A stretch of DNA of 64,000 bases from an uncultured Eubacteriales bacterium (GTDB taxonomy: Bacteria; Bacillota; Clostridia; Oscillospirales; UBA644): positions 11,633 to 75,632 of the forward strand of contig URFZ01000010.1 in NCBI GenBank assembly GCA_900547165.1. The letters are read 5' to 3'. The notes beneath the pieces were generated by a model that saw nothing but the letters and a program-made list of their open reading frames with translations, did not search any database and had not been told where the DNA came from. The translations under genes were made by a program, and so were the position numbers. Shown in pieces: positions 42,527-50,853 of this stretch. Every line of letters starts with the position of its first letter. The stretch's first letter is position 1.

Positions 42527-43063
42527 TCATATTGCCGCAGAAAGTTCTTTCTTCGCTTTTCTTTTTTTCTTTTGCAAAACAATCACCGTTATCATTGCGG
42601 AAATCAGTATTCCAGCAACTATTCCGGCGGAATCTATCAAAACATCTTCAAGACATCCGTAACGTCCGTCTATAAACGTTTGATGATACTCGTCCGCAAC
42701 GGCAAATATTAAACTTACGCACAGGCTGTACAGTCCCGCACGATGAACATCGACACCGTAAAGACGAAATCTCCAATAAAGCAAGATCCCGAGCAGGAAA
42801 TATTCAAATATATGCGCGGATTTTCTGATAAATACGGTTATTTGCTCTTTAAGAATATATTTGTCAATATCAGGACGTTCCTCCAAATCGGTCACGATAT
42901 GCGAGGTGACAAACCCGTTTGTTTTTTCGATAAACGGCTCGCTGACGTCTGCCGAATCCGCGCCGCCCATATTCGAAAACACAAAGATTATAAGTGCCAT
43001 AACAAAAATGGCAACCCAAAGAACGATGCCGATTGCTTTGCCCGCTTTTGTTTCCGATGGCAT
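42527..43063 (-). CDS. VanZ-family membrane protein
   Basis: A 178-residue protein with four membrane helices. Family motifs: FSNMGGADS after helix 1, FIRKSAHIFEYFLLGILLYW, and FAVADEYHQTFIDGRYGCLEDVLIDSAG, the VanZ signature (DExHQxFxxGRxxxxxDVxxDxxG). VanZ itself gives slight teicoplanin resistance, but most homologues have unknown function. The chosen start is the ATG at 43063; a longer TTG-initiated frame would overlap the promoter. The upstream ribosome site is weak. Confidence 0.88.
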   Translation of the reverse strand: MPSETKAGKAIGIVLWVAIFVMALIIFVFSNMGGADSADVSEPFIEKTNGFVTSHIVTDLEERPDIDKYILKEQITVFIRKSAHIFEYFLLGILLYWRFRLYGVDVHRAGLYSLCVSLIFAVADEYHQTFIDGRYGCLEDVLIDSAGIVAGILISAMITVIVLQKKKRKAKKELSAAI

Positions 43064-43100
43064 ATTTAAATTTTCTACCGACTCTCTTTTAATTTTATAT

Positions 43101-43129
43101 ATTATAACACTTTTAACAATCTTTGTCAA
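43101..43129 (-). promoter_or_regulatory. SigA-type promoter of the vanZ-like gene
   Basis: On the minus strand, TTGACA, a 17-bp spacer and TATAAT. It may also serve the kinase and WYL genes downstream. Confidence 0.78.
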
Positions 43130-43182
43130 CCTTTTTCGAAACAAAAAAAATCGCAATAATTGCAAGTTTTACAAATACGTTA

Positions 43183-43211
43183 TTTACTTTTTCAGTGTTT
43201 TATGTTAAAAT
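43183..43211 (+). promoter_or_regulatory. Likely SigA promoter, divergent from vanZ-like gene
   Basis: TTTACT (43183-43188), a 17-bp spacer and TAAAAT (43206-43211). Confidence 0.55.
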
Positions 43212-43239
43212 TGATATATTAAGGAGTATATTTTGTTAT

Positions 43240-44241
43240 ATGAAAGTTTACAGAAAAATATATGCAACGCAAAAAGCGCAACGGTTTCTTATGATAACGG
43301 TCTGCGCATGGTTACTCTCCGCGCTTGAAATATCCCCTGTCGGTTTAAGAATTTCGGCGCTTTTGGCGGCGTCATCCGTCGTGCTCGGCATAATCTGTCT
43401 GTCAAGAAGCAATGTTGCGAAAAAAGATGTGCTGCATGAAACGTTCGACGTTGATACCGAACGGCTGAACAGGATTTCGAGGATACTGTTCTTTTGCTGT
43501 ATGAGCGGCGCGGCTGTCGGCGTTATTCTGTGCGCCGTGGTGTGCAAAAGAGATTTTTCTTCGACATACGGCACGCTTGTTTATATAGCAAATGTTATGT
43601 TGCCGCTTCATCTGCTGTTTGTTCCCGCTTACGCGAAAGCCGCATTGAGAGCCGCAACGGAAAGTTCGGTTGAAAAGCCGGTCAACACGGCGGAACCCAA
43701 AAGCCAAATTCTTCGCGGACACAATGTCTGCCTGCTCGTGCTGGCGTTCCTTGTCTCATATATCATGCTCTTCTATGCCGCGCCGAGGCTTTACAAAAAC
43801 TCCGCGCAGTTCGGAACGGCACAAAACGACTATCTGCAAAACGATATTTCCGAAGCAGTGAAATACAAATCGGAAACCGTCGAAAAATGCGATTTGAACG
43901 GATTGTTGAAAACGCTGCCGGGAGCGGCGGCGCAACTCGGCTTTTCAAAGGACGGGGATTCCGTCACCGTGTCCTATTCCGAAAATGCGGACACGACAAA
44001 AAAGCATGCGGAAATCGTTTACAACGCAACCGCGATGTTTGCGCTGACGGATGATTTAAGAGAAATAAACTTTGTTTACGGCAATGATGTCGTAACGGTT
44101 TTGCGTGCCGGCGTCGTTGGGTGCTACGACGATTTTACGCAGATTCTGAACGAATGGCAGATGAAAGTTTCTTACGAAATGAGAAACTCGGAGACGGTTG
44201 AAACGCGTTTTTCGAAAATGTCGGAAACAAACGGGAAATGA
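43240..44241 (+). CDS. Multi-helix membrane protein with outer C-terminal domain, unknown
   Basis: A 333-residue protein with about five membrane helices (residues 15-32, 37-52, 80-102, 110-130 and 164-185) and a C-terminal extracytoplasmic domain (about 190-333). That domain has NGLLKTLPGAAAQLGFSKDG, AMFALTDDLREINFVYGNDVVTVLR and YDDFTQILNEW, a pattern loosely like DUF4825 domains of Bacillota; this is from memory and weak. The start is ATG 43240; AAGGAG is 13 bases upstream, a little far. It is probably co-transcribed with zapA, 44 bases on. Confidence 0.65.
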   Translation: MKVYRKIYATQKAQRFLMITVCAWLLSALEISPVGLRISALLAASSVVLGIICLSRSNVAKKDVLHETFDVDTERLNRISRILFFCCMSGAAVGVILCAVVCKRDFSSTYGTLVYIANVMLPLHLLFVPAYAKAALRAATESSVEKPVNTAEPKSQILRGHNVCLLVLAFLVSYIMLFYAAPRLYKNSAQFGTAQNDYLQNDISEAVKYKSETVEKCDLNGLLKTLPGAAAQLGFSKDGDSVTVSYSENADTTKKHAEIVYNATAMFALTDDLREINFVYGNDVVTVLRAGVVGCYDDFTQILNEWQMKVSYEMRNSETVETRFSKMSETNGK

Positions 44242-44285
44242 ATTGCCGAAAGGCTTAAAAGATAAGGGAAAAGGAGTTGGGACTT

Positions 44286-44645
44286 TTGGAAAAAGTTTTC
44301 AAGACCAACATATACGGAGTGGAGATAATGTTCACTACGGACGAAAGCGACGAAGACACGCAGAGAGCCGTTGATGACGTAAAAGCGCTTATTGCGGAAA
44401 AGATAGAGCAGGCATCAAGCGTCAATGTTGCGAAAGCAAGCATTTTTGCGTGCCTTGACCTGTGCGACGAGAGAAACAAGGCGCTCGATGAAGCGGAAAA
44501 ACTCCGCGAAGAGGTGCTTCGCCTCTCCAAAAAGGAGCAGGACGCGCAGGACGACAGAAAAGAGGCTCTGGCGCTGGTTGAAAGGCTCCGTGCGGAAGTG
44601 CTTGATTTGAAGATAAGCCTTTCCAACGACGGAAAAGCGGAATAG
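44286..44645 (+). CDS. zapA: Cell division protein ZapA
   Basis: A 119-residue FtsZ-ring-associated protein. The globular head has KTNIYGVEIMFTTDESDEDTQRAVDDVKALIAEKI, a match for ZapA (short strand, IYG, then a helix), followed by a long coiled coil to the C-terminus (ALDEAEKLREEVLRLSKKEQ...). The start is TTG 44286, placed 9 bases after AAGGAG; the TTG at 44277 directly touches the ribosome site and is unlikely. The U32 peptidase follows 7 bases later, an arrangement seen in many Firmicutes. Confidence 0.85.
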   Translation: MEKVFKTNIYGVEIMFTTDESDEDTQRAVDDVKALIAEKIEQASSVNVAKASIFACLDLCDERNKALDEAEKLREEVLRLSKKEQDAQDDRKEALALVERLRAEVLDLKISLSNDGKAE

Positions 44646-44652
44646 GGCGAAG

Positions 44653-46686
44653 ATGCCGAATATGGAAATACTTGCTCCCGCAGGTTCCGTCCCCGCGCTT
44701 GAAGCGGCGGTTTACAACGGGGCAGACGCGGTATATCTCGGACTTTCGGAATTCAATGCCCGCATGGGAGCGGAGAACTTCACGGAAGAAAACATAGCAG
44801 ACTCAATTGCGTTTTGCCACGAACGCGGAGTCCGCGTCCATGCGGTGCTGAATACGCTTGTTTCGGACAGAGAAATGCCGTTGGCACTGAAAACGGCAAA
44901 AACGCTCGCTTCGGCAGGAGTAGATGCGTTCATCGTGCAGGATCTCGGCCTTGCGGACGAGTTGATGAAAAGAACCGACGTCGAACTTCACGCATCCACG
45001 CAACTCTGCGTCCACTCCTCCGACGGGGTGGCATTTCTTGCCGATATCGGCTTTCGCCGCGTTGTGCTGGCGCGCGAACTTTCCGAAAAAGAGATTGAGC
45101 GGATAACCGCAAAAAGCCCGATTGAGACCGAAGTTTTTTGTCACGGCGCGATGTGCATGGCTTACAGCGGACAATGCTATATGTCCGCGATAGTCGGCGA
45201 ACGCAGCGGCAACCGCGGCAGATGTGCGCAGCCGTGCAGACTGCCTTACGGCAACGGGTATGAATTGAGCCTGAAAGACATGAGCCTGCTGCGGTATGTT
45301 GACAGGCTTGAACAGATGGGCGTTGCGTCCCTTAAAATAGAGGGACGAATGAAAGGCGCGGAATATGTGGGCGCGGTCACACGCGCTTACGCGGATGCGA
45401 AACGCGGCAAGAGGTTTGAAAAACGAGACGAAGAATATCTGGCGGGCATATTTTCGCGCGACGGTTTTTCAGACGGATATTTCACGGGCAAAATCGGAGA
45501 AAAAATGTTCGGAGTAAGAGGACTGACGACAAACTCTTTTCCGCTGAAAAATGCCGAATACAAAAGGGCGACAATCTCTTTTACGCTCTCAAAAAAAACA
45601 GATAAGGAACTTACGCTTTCCGCAAGGACATCGGACGGTTACGGCGCGGAAAGTTCCGTTTTGTGGGAAAAGGCGACAAAGGCGCCGACAAGCGAAAAAG
45701 ATATAACCAAAGCGCTTTCAAAACTCGGAGACACGATATATTCGCTTGCGGACATATCTCTCAATCTGCCCGAAAATGCTTTCATTCCCGTATCGGGGCT
45801 GAACTCGGTGCGCAGAGAAACGGTGGCAAGCATAGCAAAAATGAGAAAAACGGTAAAGCACGGCTTTCTCGATATCCCGCTTGCTTTCCCCTCTAAAAAA
45901 GAAGCGAAGGAAAATCATATAACCGAGGCGCTTTTCCTCAACGCAACGGACAGAGCGGCGGACTGCGGCGCGGACTTTGTTTGGCTGCCGATAACGCAGG
46001 CGGGCGGCAAAGCGTTCGACCGTGCTGTGGAAAAAATGCCCGAAAAAGTCGGTGCATGGCTGCCGCAGGTTTTTTCGGATGACGAAACCGTCGGGATAAA
46101 AGACCTTTTGAAAAAGGCGAAAGAACAGGGCATAAATAAAGTTCTCGTAAACAACGTCGGGCAAATATATATGTGCCGAAATCTCGGCTTTGACGTGGCG
46201 ACGGATTTCGGACTGAACGTGTTCAATTCTTTTACGGCGGACGTTCTGCGCAGGACGGGCGCGGCGGAAACAACTCTTTCTTTCGAACTCAACTTTTCGC
46301 AGATAAAAGACATTGCCGCAGAGGATTCCGCATTGATCGTATACGGCAGGTTGCCGCTGATGTGCGTTCGGAACTGCATAAAGAAAAAGCGCATCGTCTG
46401 TCCCGAAAACGGCCACGGAAAGCCGTATATAATGACGGACAGAACTTCAAGAAAATTCTTTGTGACCTGCGAGTACGGCTGTCGGAACAGGATATGGAAC
46501 GGCGACGTTTTGTGGCTTGCGGACAAAGATATTCCGAACTGCGGCTTTTTCCGATTTGTTTTCACTGATGAAACCGAGAGTACGGAGGAACGCAGTCCTA
46601 AAAAAATAATTTCCGCATATAAAAGAAAAGAGCGCTTTTTCGAAGACAAGGGATTCACGCGTGGGCTTTATTACAGAAAAGTATGA
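44653..46686 (+). CDS. U32 family peptidase / RlhA-TrhP-like protein
   Basis: A 677-residue U32 protein. The N-terminal barrel starts MEILAPAGSVPALEAAVYNGADAVYLG, and the U32 signature EVFCHGAMCMAYSGQCYMS lies at about 160-178 with GRCAQPCRLPY just after; these cysteines can hold an iron-sulfur cluster. Family members RlhA and TrhP hydroxylate cytidine in 23S rRNA or uridine 34 in tRNA; others are called collagenases. The longer C-terminal part (380-677), with CIKKKRIVCPENGHGKPYIMTDRTSRKFFVTCEYGCRNRI, resembles the extended type with DUF3656. RNA hydroxylation is more likely than proteolysis, by family knowledge. Confidence 0.9.
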   Translation: MPNMEILAPAGSVPALEAAVYNGADAVYLGLSEFNARMGAENFTEENIADSIAFCHERGVRVHAVLNTLVSDREMPLALKTAKTLASAGVDAFIVQDLGLADELMKRTDVELHASTQLCVHSSDGVAFLADIGFRRVVLARELSEKEIERITAKSPIETEVFCHGAMCMAYSGQCYMSAIVGERSGNRGRCAQPCRLPYGNGYELSLKDMSLLRYVDRLEQMGVASLKIEGRMKGAEYVGAVTRAYADAKRGKRFEKRDEEYLAGIFSRDGFSDGYFTGKIGEKMFGVRGLTTNSFPLKNAEYKRATISFTLSKKTDKELTLSARTSDGYGAESSVLWEKATKAPTSEKDITKALSKLGDTIYSLADISLNLPENAFIPVSGLNSVRRETVASIAKMRKTVKHGFLDIPLAFPSKKEAKENHITEALFLNATDRAADCGADFVWLPITQAGGKAFDRAVEKMPEKVGAWLPQVFSDDETVGIKDLLKKAKEQGINKVLVNNVGQIYMCRNLGFDVATDFGLNVFNSFTADVLRRTGAAETTLSFELNFSQIKDIAAEDSALIVYGRLPLMCVRNCIKKKRIVCPENGHGKPYIMTDRTSRKFFVTCEYGCRNRIWNGDVLWLADKDIPNCGFFRFVFTDETESTEERSPKKIISAYKRKERFFEDKGFTRGLYYRKV

Positions 46687-46755
46687 AAACGCTCGAATAT
46701 ATGCAAAATATACAAAAAAGAATTTGAAATATTTTATCAAACTTCTTTTTTCCTC

Positions 46756-46784
46756 TTGCTTTATAAAAAAAAGTATGATATAAT
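46756..46784 (+). promoter_or_regulatory. SigA-type promoter of the stand-alone dockerin gene
   Basis: TTGCTT (46756-46761), a 17-bp spacer and TATAAT (46779-46784). The 75-base leader folds as GCCGC...GCGGT around a CGAAGGC-ATAA-GCCTTTCG hairpin. Confidence 0.7.
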
Positions 46785-46866
46785 AATCTCAACAATTAAC
46801 GCCGCCACGAAGGCATAAGCCTTTCGGAGGTTGCGGTTTCCATTCAAAAACGGAGGATATTTGAAT

Positions 46867-47208
46867 ATGAAAAAAATAATTGCATTATTCTGTGCCATCG
46901 CCATTATGCTCGGTATGGGACTTTCCGCTTTCGCCGCTGCCGATTCGAGAGGAAACTGTGACGGTTCCGTCGGCGGAGAGATCGACATCTCCGACGCGAT
47001 GCTTCTTTTCTATTATGTTGCGAAAAAAATTACCGTCCAGGATGTTCCGGACCCCGAAGCGATGGATATTGATCAGGACTATTCGGTTGATATTCGGGAC
47101 GCAATGCTTCTTTTCTATTATGTTGCGAAAAAACCCGGTTCCGATTTCCCTGCGTTTGACGACAATTACGATTACGCAAAACTCAGACAGATTCTCGGAA
47201 TCGACTGA
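46867..47208 (+). CDS. Small secreted protein made of two dockerin-like repeats
   Basis: A 113-residue exported protein: signal peptide (residues 1-24, LGMGLSAFAAA) and then only two EF-hand repeats and a short tail. Repeat 1 (CDGSVGGEIDISDAMLLF) lacks the first ligands; repeat 2 (DIDQDYSVDIRDAMLLFYY) has the full DxDxDxxxDxxD set. Both end in DAMLLFYYVAKK, which also occurs in the protein at 1203-2270. Normally a dockerin tags an enzyme, but no enzyme domain is present. It could cap or compete for cohesins, or be a calcium-binding surface peptide. CGGAGG lies 10 bases before ATG 46867; TTG 46861 is an alternative start. Confidence 0.78.
   Translation: MKKIIALFCAIAIMLGMGLSAFAAADSRGNCDGSVGGEIDISDAMLLFYYVAKKITVQDVPDPEAMDIDQDYSVDIRDAMLLFYYVAKKPGSDFPAFDDNYDYAKLRQILGID
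46999..47133 (+). repeat. 30-bp direct repeat within the dockerin gene
   Basis: The 30 bases at 46999-47028 recur exactly at 47104-47133 (ATGCTTCTTTTC...GCGAAAAAA). They encode MLLFYYVAKK in both EF-hand repeats. Identity at every synonymous position suggests recent duplication or gene conversion. Confidence 0.85.
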
Positions 47209-47230
47209 AAAAAATAATAAGACAACTTCA

Positions 47231-47254
47231 CGGCGGCATTGTAAGATGCCGCCG
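47231..47254 (+). terminator. Possible terminator hairpin after the dockerin gene
   Basis: CGGCGGCAT pairs with ATGCCGCCG, but the T-run after it is poor (TCGCTGTAATTTT). Confidence 0.4.
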
Positions 47255-47278
47255 TCGCTGTAATTTTCAGGTTTGTTT

Positions 47279-48820
47279 ATGAAAAAGTTTTTCAATTTTC
47301 TTTTCAGCCGAATAGTTGTTGTCGGAGTCCTGCTTGTGTTGCAGGTCGCGGCAATGGCTGCCGTTTTCATGGCGGTAAATCAGTATTTCACATACTTCTA
47401 TATCTTTTGCGATATTGCCGCCGTGATATGCACCGTTTGGCTGATGAACGATGATGACCGTCCGCCCGATTACAAGATAGTCTGGGTCATGTTCATTCTT
47501 GCCGTTCCTATCTTCGGAATTGTTATGTTTCTGCTTTACGGTGCGGACAAAACAACAATCAGACGCCGCAGAAAGATGAAACTGTTCGAGGACAAGCCTC
47601 GCCGTTTTTGCGAACAGAACGAGGCTATCATGGCACGTCTTTATGATGAAGACAGGGACGTTTACCGCATTTGCAAATATATAGCGGATCGCGCCGCGTA
47701 CCCCGTATACGATAACACGGGTGTGACGTATTTTTCTCTCGGAGAGGATAAACTGAGCAGGCTCAAATGGGAACTCGAAACCGCCCGCAGGTATATTTTT
47801 CTTGAATATTTCATCATCGAAGAGGGTGAAGTTTGGAACGGGATACTCGACATATTGAAGCGCAAAGCCTCACAGGGTGTTGACGTGCGAGTGCTTTACG
47901 ACGACTTCGGATGCGTTTCGAAACTGCCCTACCGATATTTTGAAAAACTCGAAAAATTCGGCATAAAAGCAAGAGCATTCAGCCCGTTTATTCCCGTTAT
48001 GACATCAAGACTGAACAACCGCGACCACCGAAAAATATGTGTGATAGACGGTCATACGGCGTTCACGGGCGGCGTCAATCTTGCGGACGAATACGCAAAC
48101 AAGGTGGTTCGTTTCGGGCATTGGAAAGATACCGCCGTTATGTTGAGCGGAGATGCAGCATGGTCGATGACGGTCATGTTTTTAACGATGTGGCAATATA
48201 CCGCAGGCGGTGATGAAGATTACGAAAGATTCCGCCCCGACGAATTTGAATTGCTTGACAAGGAACAGAACGACGGCTTTGTTCAGCCGTATTCGGACAG
48301 CCCGCACGATACGGAAAACGTCAGCGAAAACATATATATGAACATAATTGAGAGAGCAAAGGATTACGTCTATATAACAACGCCGTACCTGATTCTCGAC
48401 GACGCGATGGAAACATCTCTCAAAAACGCGGCGAAAGCAGGGGTTGACGTTCGTATAATAACGCCGCACATACCCGATAAAAAACTTGTTTTCGAAGCGA
48501 CGCGTGCAAGTTATATGCCGCTGATGAAAGCGGGAGTCAAAATATATGAATACACGCCCGGGTTTGTCCATGCGAAAATGTTTGTTTCGGACGACAAACT
48601 TGCAACCGTGGGAACTGCCAACCTCGATTACAGAAGCCTGTTTCTGCATTTCGAATGCGGGGCTTTGATGTACCGTTCGGCGGCAGTGTCCTCCGTCAAG
48701 GCGGATTTTCTCGAAACATTCGAAAAGTGTCACCGCTGTTCGATAGCGGAAATGAAACGGTGTTCACCGTTCGGAAAAGCGCTGGCGTTTGTTATGAAAA
48801 TAATCGCGCCGCTTCTCTGA
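47279..48820 (+). CDS. cls: Cardiolipin synthase (phospholipase D type)
   Basis: A 513-residue membrane enzyme that joins two phosphatidylglycerols to cardiolipin. It has two N-terminal membrane helices (about 10-32 and 36-54), a third near 66-84 (YKIVWVMFILAVPIFGIVMFLLYG), then two HKD catalytic motifs: NRDHRKICVIDGHTAFTGG (about 240) and FVHAKMFVSDDKLATVGTANLD (about 425). Length and layout match bacterial ClsA-type enzymes (480-510 residues). Start ATG 47279 is the third codon of the open frame (TTG TTT ATG); the ribosome site is weak. Confidence 0.93.
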   Translation: MKKFFNFLFSRIVVVGVLLVLQVAAMAAVFMAVNQYFTYFYIFCDIAAVICTVWLMNDDDRPPDYKIVWVMFILAVPIFGIVMFLLYGADKTTIRRRRKMKLFEDKPRRFCEQNEAIMARLYDEDRDVYRICKYIADRAAYPVYDNTGVTYFSLGEDKLSRLKWELETARRYIFLEYFIIEEGEVWNGILDILKRKASQGVDVRVLYDDFGCVSKLPYRYFEKLEKFGIKARAFSPFIPVMTSRLNNRDHRKICVIDGHTAFTGGVNLADEYANKVVRFGHWKDTAVMLSGDAAWSMTVMFLTMWQYTAGGDEDYERFRPDEFELLDKEQNDGFVQPYSDSPHDTENVSENIYMNIIERAKDYVYITTPYLILDDAMETSLKNAAKAGVDVRIITPHIPDKKLVFEATRASYMPLMKAGVKIYEYTPGFVHAKMFVSDDKLATVGTANLDYRSLFLHFECGALMYRSAAVSSVKADFLETFEKCHRCSIAEMKRCSPFGKALAFVMKIIAPLL

Positions 48821-48930
48821 CGAGGACATGAGGAGCAGCAGTCTCAACCTATTAATAAAGACACGTTCCGCGCCCTGTGAGCAGAGCGAAAAGTTTTCAT
48901 TTTTGTCGGCGAGTTACTACATAATTTCGG

Positions 48931-48959
48931 TTGACAATAAAAAAAATGTGTGCTAAAAT
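48931..48959 (+). promoter_or_regulatory. SigA-type promoter of the ABC exporter operon
   Basis: TTGACA (48931-48936), a 17-bp spacer and TAAAAT (48954-48959). Confidence 0.78.
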
Positions 48960-48965
48960 TCTATA

Positions 48966-49107
48966 AGGTTATTTTAATATTGTAATATCCGCAGAGCGGC
49001 GCTTTGACCGCGCCGCATACAGTATGCCCGCAGACGGAAAGACAAAAAATGTCCTCCGATGTGGGCGTATTTTTGAAAGGAACTGCGGGAAAGGAGTTTT
49101 TTGACGA
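48966..49107 (+). promoter_or_regulatory. Structured leader of the ABC exporter operon, possible switch
   Basis: About 140 bases with several stems. GCGGCGC-N7-GCGCCGC (48996-49016) is a perfect hairpin. GCCCGC (49026) pairs with GTGGGC (49061), enclosing CGGA/TCCG and GACA/TGTC, to make one long arm. The same CCCGCAG (49027-49033) also pairs perfectly with CTGCGGG (49083-49089), which abuts the Shine-Dalgarno AAAGGAG (49090-49096). The two folds exclude each other, as in riboswitches or leader-peptide attenuators. I recognise no known riboswitch consensus. There is no T-run, so any control would be on translation. Confidence 0.5.
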
Positions 49108-50853
49108 ATGATAAAAAAACTTGCAAAATGTGTTCGTGAGTACAAAGCGTCATCAATTCTGACGCTTATTTTCATCGTCGGAGAAGCGCTTATCGAAACG
49201 TTGATACCGTTTATAACGGCGCAACTCATCAACCATATCAACGACGGAGCGGACATCACGGAAATTCTGAAAACGGGCTTGATACTCGTGGGCATGGCGG
49301 TGGCATCGCTGACGTGCGGCGGTATCGCGGGCTTTACCTGCGCAAAAGCGTCGGCGGGTTTTGCAAAAAATCTGAGAAGCGATATTTTTTCAAAGATACA
49401 GTCTTTCACGTTCAAAAATATCGACAAATTCTCAACCGCGTCTCTCGTAACGCGTCTGACGACCGACGTCACAAACGTTCAGATGTCGTTTATGATGATA
49501 ATACGAATCGCCATACGCAGTCCGCTGATGTTTATCTTTTCCATTATCATGGCTTACTATATGGGCGGCTCTCTGGCTATGGCTTTTGTCATCGTTGTTC
49601 CGTTGCTCATCATCGGTCTTTTGCTCATCGCAAAATTCGCGATGCCTGCATTCAGACGTGTTTTCAAAAGATACGACAACTTAAACGAATCGATAGAAGA
49701 GAATGTTCGCGGAATGAGAGTTGTCAAAGGCTTTTCGAGAGAAGAATACGAAAAGCAAAAATTCGATAAAGAAGCGGACAGCATTCGAAAAGACTTCACG
49801 TTTGCGGAAAGAGTCGTTGCACTCAACTCCCCGCTTATGCAGGTCTGCGTATACTTCAACATGGCGTTTGTGCTGCTTGTCGGCTCACGTCTTGTCATCA
49901 CGGGGCAGAACGGTCTCGGCGTCGGTCAACTTTCGGCGATGCTGAACTACGGTATGGCTATTCTGATGTCGCTGATGATGATTTCGATGATATACGTCAT
50001 GCTTACCATGTCTGCGGAATCGGCAAAACGTATCTGCGAAGTGCTTGACGAAGAGCCCGATATGAAAGAGCCTGAGAGCCCGATAACGGAGGTTCGGGAC
50101 GGTTCGATAGACTTTGACAACGTCAACTTCAAATATTCGGAAAAGGCGCAGAAGTTCGCGCTTTCGAACATTGACCTGCATATCCGTTCGGGTATGACCG
50201 TGGGCATTATCGGCGGTACGGGTTCTTCAAAATCGTCGCTTGTTCAGTTGATTCCGAGGCTTTATGACGCAAGCGAGGGCACCGTCCGCGTAGGCGGCGT
50301 TGATGTGCGCGATTACGACATAAAAACGCTCCGTGACAGCGTTGCGATGGTCTTGCAGAAGAATCTGCTCTTCTCCGGTACTATTAAAGAAAACCTGCGT
50401 TGGGGCAACGAAAACGCGACCGACGAAGAAATTGCGGAAGCGTGTAAACTTGCGCAGGCGGATGAATTTGTCACGTCTTTCCCCGACGGTTACGATACGC
50501 ATATCGAACAGGGCGGAACGAACGTTTCCGGCGGACAGAAGCAACGACTTTGCATCGCGCGCGCATTGCTTAAAAAACCGAAGATACTTATTCTTGACGA
50601 CTCGACCTCTGCGGTCGATACAAAAACCGATGCGATGATCCGTGCGGGATTCAAGAGTTTCATTCCCGAAACGACAAAGATAATCATTGCACAGCGCATC
50701 TCGTCCGTTCAGGACGCGGATATGATAATCGTTATGGAAAACGGCAGAATTTCCGCCAAAGGTACGCATGACGAACTGATGAAAGCAAGCGACATATACC
50801 GCGAAGTATATGAACAGCAGACGAACGGAGGTGAAGAGCATGAAGCAGAATAA
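49108..50853 (+). CDS. Heterodimeric ABC exporter subunit with degenerate ATP site
   Basis: A 581-residue half transporter: six membrane helices (about 15-300) fused to an ATPase domain. Walker A is GGTGSSKSS (about 368-376, with Ser in place of the last Gly), signature NVSGGQKQR (about 471) and Walker B ILILDDSTS (about 493), where the catalytic Glu is Asp. That is the degenerate site typical of one partner of BmrCD/TM287-288-like exporters; the gene downstream gives the partner. These export drugs, peptides or lipids; substrate unknown. Start ATG follows GGAG. It overlaps the next gene by 14 bases. Confidence 0.92.
   Translation: MIKKLAKCVREYKASSILTLIFIVGEALIETLIPFITAQLINHINDGADITEILKTGLILVGMAVASLTCGGIAGFTCAKASAGFAKNLRSDIFSKIQSFTFKNIDKFSTASLVTRLTTDVTNVQMSFMMIIRIAIRSPLMFIFSIIMAYYMGGSLAMAFVIVVPLLIIGLLLIAKFAMPAFRRVFKRYDNLNESIEENVRGMRVVKGFSREEYEKQKFDKEADSIRKDFTFAERVVALNSPLMQVCVYFNMAFVLLVGSRLVITGQNGLGVGQLSAMLNYGMAILMSLMMISMIYVMLTMSAESAKRICEVLDEEPDMKEPESPITEVRDGSIDFDNVNFKYSEKAQKFALSNIDLHIRSGMTVGIIGGTGSSKSSLVQLIPRLYDASEGTVRVGGVDVRDYDIKTLRDSVAMVLQKNLLFSGTIKENLRWGNENATDEEIAEACKLAQADEFVTSFPDGYDTHIEQGGTNVSGGQKQRLCIARALLKKPKILILDDSTSAVDTKTDAMIRAGFKSFIPETTKIIIAQRISSVQDADMIIVMENGRISAKGTHDELMKASDIYREVYEQQTNGGEEHEAE

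Noticed and set aside
46790..46866. Possible c-di-GMP riboswitch in the leader of the dockerin gene
   Set aside because: GC-rich hairpins and a GGTT-like end are there, but the GACGCAAAGCC core and the length needed are missing.
49024..49104. 26-codon upstream ORF before the ABC exporter (a possible leader peptide)
   Set aside because: No ribosome site and it runs through the paired arms; nothing supports translation.
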